From assembly GCA_038049695.1 (NCBI GenBank), contig CP142452.1, forward strand, positions 55,076,501 through 55,140,500: a stretch of DNA of 64,000 nucleotides, read 5' to 3'. Shown here one piece after another: positions 56,499 through 64,000 of the stretch; position 1 is the first letter of the stretch; every line of letters starts with the position of its first letter. The notes under the pieces are model-generated. The model did not search any database, had not been told where the DNA came from, and was given only the letters and a program-made list of their open reading frames with translations. Made by a program: the position numbers and the translations under genes. The DNA comes from Cinnamomum chago (Eukaryota; Streptophyta; Magnoliopsida; Laurales; Lauraceae).

Positions 56499-56511
56499 GG
56501 CTCTGATACCA
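56499..56511 (-). promoter_or_regulatory. Primer binding site of Copia-B
   Basis: Minus strand TGGTATCAGAGCC next to the LTR end (..ATCTTTCA A); tRNA-Met type. Confidence 0.9.
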
Positions 56512-56512
56512 T

Positions 56513-58494
56513 TGAAAGATTATGCGTTTCAGATCTGAATGTAGGGACATCCATGGCTGATTTATGGAACGCCCAAAAGGATTTGAATTGGGCATCGAAA
56601 AACAGCCATAAAAACGCATATAAACTCCATGAAATCATGATCAACATGTGTATAATGAAAGGAGATGAAAGAGGACTAATACCTTAATGATATGAAGGCC
56701 TCAAATCTCTGAAACTAAAGCTCCAAAGGACTGATCTCAACCTGCAGTCAGCAATGCAATTTGCAGGAATTTTCTGCAGTAGCTTTTGCTTTGATCTTCT
56801 CTTCTATTCCACAACCCAATCTGATTGGCTTTGATTGTGGGATCAAAACTATGGATTCCTAGATGGGTTTTTTGAAATATAATTTATGGAAAAACAAAAA
56901 AGAGGACCTAATCTCCTCTCTTCAATGAATGAAGAAGAATAGAACCATGGACGTGTGTCTCTTTCTCACTTGGGTAGCCAATGGGGTTCCTTGTTGTTTC
57001 ATGCCTAGGGTTAATTCTGATCTTCTATTGCACGCCTAGGGTAGTGAGAGATATATATCTGGTTCACATTCCTTTTTAGTAACCTCTAATAGGAATGACC
57101 ATCCCATAAAATTAGTAACCAGCCACCTTAGTAGTGCAACACCTTCTAATTAAAGATACTAAAATTTAGTAAACTTTAATCATAGGAATTCTTACCCAAT
57201 GAGGAATTCTACCTTCCAAGTAAAGATACCTAGTTAAAGTTGGAAACCTCACACAAGGGGCTCCCATTATGGCTGGCCCACAAGATAGATAAACACACCA
57301 TGGCCCACAAGTTAATAATTTAGCTAGAGTTAAATTCATGTATGCCATCAAAAGCCTATTTGAATTTAAACTCAAAAATATTTTTCCACAAAAATAATTC
57401 AACCACATATCATCTAATTAAATTAGGAAACCATGCCAATATAGGAAAATGGCTAGAAGAGGGACCAAAAGACATATTTGCCCTTGGCTCCCAAAATGAC
57501 CAAAATGTCCATGCTAACCCCATAGTAACATTAAGATCATTTTAACCCTAACTCATTCCACTAAAGAGTTATGGTTGCACTCCAGGGACAAATATTAAAT
57601 ATGAAATAAGCTCGTCAGGTAATGACATTCGTCTTCGACCTACTAAGTGAAATGACCAAAATGCCCCTCTATGTAACATCCATAATCAAGTCAGGTTATC
57701 TGATGTACTATCAACCTTCTTGATTATATCTCAACCTTAGAACTTCATATCCTTGACTTAATCATCATGCGGATATCATTCTCTTGGTCCAGGGAGCGAC
57801 CCACAAGTTCAATATCCATATGGAACATCCATATACTAAGATCTTAGATTTTGATGATTAATCGGATAATTCTAAGGGGACGAATACTCCATCACAAGAT
57901 GGCATAGATTCTATATTGCATCTGCACGTCCCAACTAATCAAGCTCGAGTACCCAAAACACAGAGCTGTCGACCCATAAACAGGATCTCACCCATAGTGA
58001 ATTAAAGTACAAGAACTCGACTTCGTCAGTTCATCCACATATGCTCAAGATTAAGAGCACTGGTCACTCAGTAGCATAAGGTGACTTGATCTCTCTCAGT
58101 GATAGTACTATTTTAGAGATCATACCTACAAATGGTCCTGTTCAATGCATGACACATGCACTAATGAGATAAATCTGGAAAAGCCTCCCGTGACTAAGGT
58201 AAGTCACCCTGAATATAGGAGAGCATCTCACTATAACTTATACCAAGATGAAGTGCCCAACTCCATCTCTCAGTTATGAACCAATTTATTGTTTCAAGTG
58301 TCTATGACTCAGACCTTTCTATGTGTAGCCACTACACACCCAAGTCATTTACTAGAAACAATGGACCTTACACAAACATACATATATACATGCCGTAAGA
58401 GAAAAACAATAATTATAATTAATAACCAGTAAATATCCAGTAACAAAGATGTGAATGCAGTCAGTGGGCTTTAGGGCATAGACAAAGCCCAAGA
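56513..58494 (-). repeat. 5' LTR of Copia-B
   Basis: 1982 bp, about 1% different from the 3' LTR by eye. Confidence 0.94.
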
Positions 58495-58499
58495 GAGAC

Positions 58500-59526
58500 A
58501 TGTATCGTAAATCTTATACTCAAATATCTTCACAACCAGTGACGAGATTGGACATCTCATCTGACAAGGTTGCAGTGCCTTGATCACTATGAGATAGTGT
58601 GATTTGTCTTGATCATCGGAATGTTAGATTCCGGATCATGGTGCTGGTACATTGGATGTATTGAAGGACCATGAGAAGCACCTTATTTACACTGTCTTTA
58701 TTTTAAGGTCTGCTCTCATAATTCCCTAGCAATAGGCTCATAATCCTGAGACATTAATGAACTCAAGTTTCTATCTATTCATTTGCTTTGAGTCACCAAT
58801 GAGTGAGGCCAATTGTAGGTCAACACCTCGGTGATTTGGGTACGTGGTAGTAGAGCTGTGGGAACATTCGATGGTCAAGATGGAATCTATCTTTAATATC
58901 CCCTTGTGTCAATTAATGGATTTATCATTGGTAAGTGCGCACCCATTCCAGTTAAGAGTTAATTGGATCGGTACCAAATGATCATTATAATTAATTGGGG
59001 CTCAAGGATAATAAGATATGGATCTAATTTGGTGGACAGGTCCATTTGATCCATGGATATAGATGGAGGGGCCTACTTGTGGTAATGTGGAAGTTTAGGG
59101 TCTTCATTGTAATTTATTCCTAAGACTGGAGTGCAATTGCATTTTTATAGTGGAGTTATTTGCAATTCACTGTGGGCCTGGATTGCACATGAGACGTGGG
59201 GTCGCGTGTCCCAGTTGGAGCCAACTTTCTAAGGAATCCCTAGTGGTCCCCACGCTAGCCCAAATTATTAGAAAGATACTAATTCTACTTGAACTCTAAA
59301 AGGAAGGTTACTATTTCTATTTGAAGTGAGACTTCTAATAGTGGTAATGGTAAGCTACTAATTATTAATGGAAGTAGGACTTCTATTTTAATTAGAAAGG
59401 AGAAAGCTACTAATGGTTGTGGAAGTGAGACTTCTATGGTAACTAGCAAGGGAAAAGTTTACTATTTTGTAATGGGAGTTAAACTTCTATTTCAAATAGG
59501 AAAAGAGGAGGATTGGAGGGCTATAT
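58500..59526 (+). repeat. Copia-A 3' LTR, second piece
   Basis: Resumes at ATGTATCG (5' LTR ATGTATTG, 17425) and runs to the TATA box GGGCTATAT, where the solo LTR is inserted. Confidence 0.93.
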
Positions 59527-61092
59527 TGAAAGTCCAAGATCGAATCCTAGAGGGGGGGGGGGGGGGGGGGTGAATAGGGTGAGCTCAAAGTCCTAGACCA
59601 ATTTTAATTCTTTTAGCTTTTAAGTCTCTTATGCTTTGAAGAAGAATAATGAAATCAACCAAGAGAGCATAATCCATAAAAAGAAAGCATAAAGACAATC
59701 ACCATAACACAATCACATATAGTGGTTCGGCCAAATTGCCTACATCCACTCCCGGTACACCCACCGGTATTCACTAAATTCAATTAAGGTTTAGGATCAC
59801 CTCAAACCTTACAATCAACACTATGCTTTTCAAGGCTTAGCATAAACCTTTACAACATATGCTTTTCAAGGCTAAGCATGAACCTTTACAACAAGGAACT
59901 TTTCTCTTAAGAAATATGCCTAATAATGCATGGATAAAGAGAACAATGAGGTGCAATTGAGTGCCTCTAATTAGGCTAATTAGAAAGTGAAAACTTAAGT
60001 TCTAGAAACATGCATGTGAATGACAAAGTTTATGTAAAATGCATTTTCTAGAAATAAATCTTTCTCTTTGAAAAGATAGAAACTTAAATGATGCAAAGAT
60101 GTTTATCATATATTTGAGAAAGAGTTGTTTGTCTAACACATGTCATTAACAATGAAAAACAACTTGTTTTCAAGAAAGATGTTCTAATGTCTAACAAGTT
60201 GATTTTTGAACCAAGAAAGTAAAATCATGTGTAACATAGACCATATGTTGTATTCATAGCATATGAGATTACTAAAGAGTTAAGCATGTTATGAAAGACA
60301 ACATTCTAAAAGGAAAGCAACTAGTTAATCATGCATTGAGGAAGATCAAAGATTTGAAACAAAACATGATTTTGAAAAGACTAGGATTAAAGAAACCACA
60401 CCCATTTGAAGATCAAAGATTGACTTAGTGGAATGGCTTCATAATCCCTTTGAAAATGCTCTTGAGAAGTTGCTAATCCTTGGCCTCAAAGGTCTCTCAA
60501 ATATCAGCAACTTTCTTCAACCAAAAAGCCACGTTTTATAAAGATAAAGTTGCCAACGGCTAGTCGCAGGTCGACCTACCTACAGGGGCAGGTCGACCTA
60601 CCACATACAACGGTCAAAAAACTGACCGTTGGAGCTTTCTGGACCCAGTCGACCTGCAGAGAGGTAGGTCGACCTGCCCCTGGGTAGGTCGACCTGCCTC
60701 ACTGCAGGTCAACTGCCTGGGATGAAAAAAATCCAATTTTTTGCAAATTGAAGGGCTCTTTCCAGGGGACTTTGAGGACCATTTCCAAGCATGAAATCAT
60801 GACTGATAGAAGATGAAACATGAAATTCTAAAGCCATGAAAACTCCAAATCAAAATAATGATTTTAAAGATAGAAACTTTGGAAAGCTTGGATGGATTTT
60901 GAAAACAAAAACTCCATGAACTGAAGAGGCAACCTGAATATGAAAACCATGCATATCAAATGATAAAATCAAAGATCAAGAATGAGAAATATGCATGATG
61001 ATCCTATGAATAAAAACATGAATGAATGAGAGGACAAGCTTTATGAAATTGATTGCATCCTATCAAATTGCAACAAAACAAAAACTCTAACA
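59527..61092 (-). mobile_element. Solo LTR of the element-D family, 1566 bp
   Basis: On the minus strand TGTTAGAGTTTTTG...GGACTTTCA, flanked by TATAT (59522-59526 and 61093-61097). The undisturbed 5' LTR of Copia-A reads GGGCTATATAAAGAGG, so the insertion point is exact. No internal sequence remains, which indicates LTR-LTR recombination. TATAAAA on the minus strand at 60534-60540 with GGTCGACC motifs upstream (60569, 60591, 60667, 60687) and AACGGTCA/TGACCGTT at 60609-60630. A G19 run at 59552-59570 corresponds to a short C-run in the LTR at 13310. Confidence 0.95.
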
Positions 61093-61097
61093 TATAT

Positions 61098-61609
61098 AAA
61101 GAGGAACAACCTCTCATGGTCGTGCATAACACATAGAGCACTTTCAGCCCCTTTGTGCAAGAGTTGCACAAGTCCTCTTCTTCTCTAAGTTCCCCTCTCT
61201 TTCACCTTTAGTTCCTTAGAGTTACTAGTTGGGTTTTCTCTTGAAGATTCCACCATCTTCTTGAGAAAAGAGATCTAATACGGGTCATAGCGTGGAAGAT
61301 CAAAAGGAGTTGGAGATTCTAAATTGGATAGTGAAGGTGTTCATCCTCAAAGTAAAGAACTCAAATTCTCCATTAGAGCACAGCAAAGCTCCAAAGGTAT
61401 ATCTACATCCTTGTATGCTGTAGATTTCGTGGTTGCATGTTTGTGTGCTATTTTCTATCTTCTAGATAGGTTATGTTGTTGTACATGGTTTATGAGTTTG
61501 AGGGATTACATCCTGGATTGTGTTTATTGCCTTCTAGATAATTGATCCCTGCATCAAGTGGGTCAAAAGTTTTTTAAACCTGTCTGGACGGCCCACCTAT
61601 ATTCCAACA
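61098..61609 (+). repeat. Copia-A 3' LTR, last piece
   Basis: Continues AAAGAGGAACAACC to ATTCCAACA, followed by the target duplication TGAAC at 61610-61614. Confidence 0.93.
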
Positions 61610-61614
61610 TGAAC

Positions 61615-62471
61615 TTCATAGTCACATATTTTTGTTCCATGTCACATTTCATTAGCATCATAATTTTCACGTACGTTTGCCACCTCTCTTGCTCATATAG
61701 GTAAATCTCATGACCACCATGTGTAAATATTCGTAATCTTGGTTGGTTATTAGTTGAGGTTGGCTTCATGTTTGAATTTCATTTCACTCATCTTGCACAT
61801 TAATAGTCATATTTATTGATTGAATGAAATGATTTCAAAACTTACATAGCATATGTTTTTCATAGTTAAATTGAATGATGCTATGTTTAAGTAAACCACA
61901 TTTCATCATGGATAGCTCTAATTTGGATTTTTCGTTGTAGTTATATTTTTTACTCCATTTTAGAGTGATTGTTTTAATAGAATTATCCTTGAATCTCAAT
62001 TGGTATTCTTTGTTTTTCCAATTGATATCCATGATTGTTTTTCTCATTGACCTTGCTCTCTTTTGGTAATTTGATCATATTGTGCTCTATAGTTAAACGT
62101 ATCTAATCCTTTCCTTGAAGTTGACCCTCAATTGGTAAAACCATCTTCTTCTTGCACCAAATAGTTATATATTTGTCAAAAGTTTGACAAAAGGAGAGAA
62201 TGGATTGAGGGGGAGTGTAAACCTTCATAGGAAGTATTAGTTTTGATCAAATCGACCCTTGTACTGACTTTGAACCCTTAGAGACTACTTCCATACATGA
62301 TAACCTGTTATGTATTTCATTTTCGATTTCTTTTGTTAAGAGGTGCTTCTAAAAGGTATTTTCCTTATTTCATGTGTAGGTACCTTTGCAATTTAATGTC
62401 AAAGGAGGAGAGAACATTCAAGTTGTCTAAAAGGGAAGAGAATGTCCAAGCTTCCTAAGGGGAGATTTTGT
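61615..62471 (+). mobile_element. Element D internal region, continuation
   Basis: Continues the sequence cut at 17201, with the same style of motifs (AGTCACATAT, AGTTAAATTG, AGTTATATTT, AGTTATATAT near 61620, 61863, 61938 and 62163). Purine-rich stretches GAGGGGGAGTG (near 62207) and AAGGGGAGATTTT (near 62457) are candidate polypurine tracts. No gene. Confidence 0.6.
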
Positions 62472-62869
62472 CACTACAAGAAAATATACCTTTAGCGGCC
62501 AACTTTTAGCGGGGGCCGGCAAAAAGCGTCGCTATAGATCACTTATAGCGGGGGCCAACGATGGCCCCCGTCAAAAGCCAATTTTAATTAACTTGTAGCG
62601 GCGATCATAGCACTGGCCGCCGCTATAAACCCCATTTAATGGTGTCAAAATTTGGCGTGGATGTTTTAAGCCTTTAGCATCCTAATTTTAGTGGCGGCCG
62701 ATATATTCGAGGGTAAAAATATATTTTTAGTAGGGGTTCCTAAATGGGGTGAGGGTAAAACTTATTTTTAGTGGGGGTCATAGGAGCCCCCACTAAAAGT
62801 TGTGGAATTTCCTTAATAAATACTAAAAACCCTTATTAATTAAACGTATCGATCATTAACCCTTAGAGA

Positions 62870-63029
62870 TCTTCATCAACCTCGTGTAGTCGTCTGAATC
62901 CTCCTTCTTGTAAACAGCGATCACCCTCTCCTCGTGTCATCTCCCTCTTGCAAACGGCGCTCAACCTCCTCGTGTGATCATCTCCCCCTTGCAAACAGGT
63001 ACTGCCCCTCTCTCTCTCTCTCTATTTCT
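62870..63029 (+). repeat. Short tandem repeats and (CT)n in the second CACTA element
   Basis: Three copies of a phrase like CCTCGTGT..TC..CTCTTGCAAACAGCG near 62880-63000, then CAAACAG|GTACTG, a possible splice donor, and a (CT)n run. Confidence 0.55.
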
Positions 63030-63245
63030 CTTTCCCCTCCACCTTCTCCCACCTGCCCGGCAGCCAACCCATCCCAGCCCTCCACTTTCTCCCACCCGCC
63101 CAGCAAGCATCTGGCCGCCCAACCCAGCCCAACCCTCCACCTTCTCCCACCAGCCCTGGCTGCCCAATACAGCCCAGCCCTCTGCCTTCTCCCACCCACC
63201 CTGGCCGCCCAATGCAGCCCAACCCTCTACCTTCTCCCACCCATT
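63030..63245 (+). repeat. C-rich minisatellite, array 1
   Basis: About five units of roughly 45 bp like CAGCCCTCCACCTTCTCCC plus ACCCGCCCTGGCCGCCCAA. Pro/Ser-rich frames on one strand and Gly/Trp-rich frames on the other are artefacts. Confidence 0.85.
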
Positions 63246-63654
63246 TTATGGGCCAAAGATCAGCCAATATATCAGAACTTATGACATGAGTTTTTCTATT
63301 TCTTTTTTGACTAGGAATTTCTAAAAGATATGACAGAGTACAGATAAAATCTGTGTTTTAGTTGTAGATAAAAATAACATAACAGAGGATAAAGTTGGTG
63401 AGGATGATGTGTCAATCATAGTTTTAAAACATGTTTTGGACCAAAAACAATGAAAATCGAAACCGAAAAAACTTGCCAACTGGGTTGTGCAAATCAGTTT
63501 TGGCTGAATTACAAAACCATGATTCAATTTGTGAATGAAGATCTTTATCCTTTCCTTCTTTACTTGACTGATCATTGTAATAAGAAGAACCATCATCGCA
63601 GTTGTTGGTTGTCATGGATTCCGGAAGGTTGCTTCAGGCCGATGGGAATTCCAC
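63246..63654. other. Non-repeat spacer between minisatellite arrays
   Basis: AT-rich, about 400 bp, no gene seen. Confidence 0.5.
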
Positions 63655-63905
63655 CACAACATTCTCCCACCCGCCGTGGCCACCCAACCCAACCCAGCCC
63701 TCCACCTTCTCCCACCGACCCTGGCCGCCCATTCCAACCCAACCCAACCCAGCCCACCTTCTCCCACCCGCCCTGGCCACCCAATCCAACCCAGCCCTCC
63801 ACCTTCTCCCACCCGCCCTGGCCGCCCAACCCAGCCCAGCCCAGCCCTCCACCTCTATTAAAGTTTGAATGCATGCAATGGCCGCCCAGCCCAGCCCTCC
63901 ACCTC
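63655..63905 (+). repeat. C-rich minisatellite, array 2
   Basis: Same unit as array 1 (about five to six copies), separated from it by about 400 bp of unrelated sequence. Confidence 0.85.
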
Positions 63906-64000
63906 TGCCCAACTCCGTTTTTTTTTTCAAGTAGATTTGGGTTTGTCAACGATGGGTTGGGATAGAAATGGGCTGTGTGGGTCTTACTTGGGTTGACAGT

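Larger units (their letters stand above)
48841..58494 (-). mobile_element. Copia-B, Ty1/copia retrotransposon, minus strand
   Basis: LTRs 48841-50823 (3') and 56513-58494 (5'), target duplication GAGAC at 48836-48840 and 58495-58499. The LTRs differ by about 20 positions by eye (about 1%). The terminal base pair of the 5' LTR is changed (CCCAAGA against CCCAACA). Gag, pol, primer site and leader repeats are present. Same family as Copia-C. Confidence 0.95.
17202..61609 (+). mobile_element. Copia-A, Ty1/copia retrotransposon split by nested insertions
   Basis: 5' LTR 17202-18963, gag and integrase to 22777, then CACTA (22778-46804), then the rest of pol (46808-48617) and the 3' LTR in three pieces (48618-48840, 58500-59526, 61098-61609). 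The 5-bp target duplication TGAAC flanks it at 17197-17201 and 61610-61614. By eye the LTRs differ at about 37 of 1762 positions (about 2%). The genes carry many stops and frameshifts. Confidence 0.93.
62472..64000 (+). mobile_element. Second CACTA-type element, left end only
   Basis: CACTACAAGAAAATATACC is a typical CACTA terminus. Subterminal motifs follow: TTTTAGCGGGGGCC, TATAGCGGGGGCC, GTAGCGGCG, TAGTGGGGG with complementary GGCCCCCGT. The TSD would be TGT (62469-62471) but the other end is outside the window. No transposase gene is visible yet. Confidence 0.75.

Noticed and set aside
62934..63965. Pro-rich and Gly/Trp-rich open frames on both strands
   Set aside because: Products of the C-rich minisatellite, open in nearly all frames.

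Overview
The window is flowering-plant nuclear DNA and consists almost entirely of transposable elements nested inside one another. The evidence is Ty3/gypsy and Ty1/copia polyproteins, CACTA (En/Spm) transposase genes with GT-AG introns, tRNA-Met-type primer sites (TGGTATCAGAG) and long LTRs. I see no complete host gene, rRNA, tRNA or CRISPR array. The species cannot be named from the sequence.

Left part (1-13309). Bases 1 to about 9300 are the 3' part of a Ty3/gypsy element of Tat type: the end of RT, RNase H, a second RNase H-like domain and integrase. A long 3' non-coding zone follows, with two arrays of hairpin-forming repeats, then an LTR beginning at 6827. Between pol and this LTR, on the opposite strand, lies a gene (5768-4225) that I reconstruct as four exons with a TATA box and a 387-residue open reading frame. 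A second gypsy-like element (about 9300-12128, minus strand) keeps only a broken gag, a primer site and one LTR. Old LTR-like debris fills 12129-13309.

Main nest (13310-62471). The outermost layer is a coding-free LTR element, called D here: LTR 13310-15213 and internal sequence 15214-17201 continuing at 61615. Inside it sits Copia-A (17202-61609, duplicated target TGAAC). Copia-A is split three times. (1) A CACTA transposon (22778-46804, duplicated target TAT, 25-bp terminal inverted repeats) entered its integrase gene. (2) Copia-B (48841-58494, minus strand, duplicated target GAGAC) entered its 3' LTR. (3) A solo LTR of the D family (59527-61092, duplicated target TATAT) entered the TATA box of the same 3' LTR. 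The CACTA element was itself hit by Copia-C (24303-34119, duplicated target GCTCC). LTR divergence counted by eye agrees with this order: Copia-A about 2%, Copia-B about 1%, Copia-C 2 differences in 2008 bp.

The CACTA element carries a decayed TNP2-type transposase gene and an apparently intact TnpA-like gene, both on the minus strand. It also carries fragments that look like captured host exons, the clearest being a P-loop exon resembling replication factor C subunit 3. The right edge (62472-64000) is the start of another CACTA-type element with C-rich minisatellites, running off the window.

Functionally this is a record of serial insertion and decay. Copia-C is the youngest insertion and is nearly intact, with one frameshift between gag-protease and integrase. 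The least explained features are the spliced antisense gene and the hairpin repeats with compensatory base changes around it, and the host exons held in the CACTA element.
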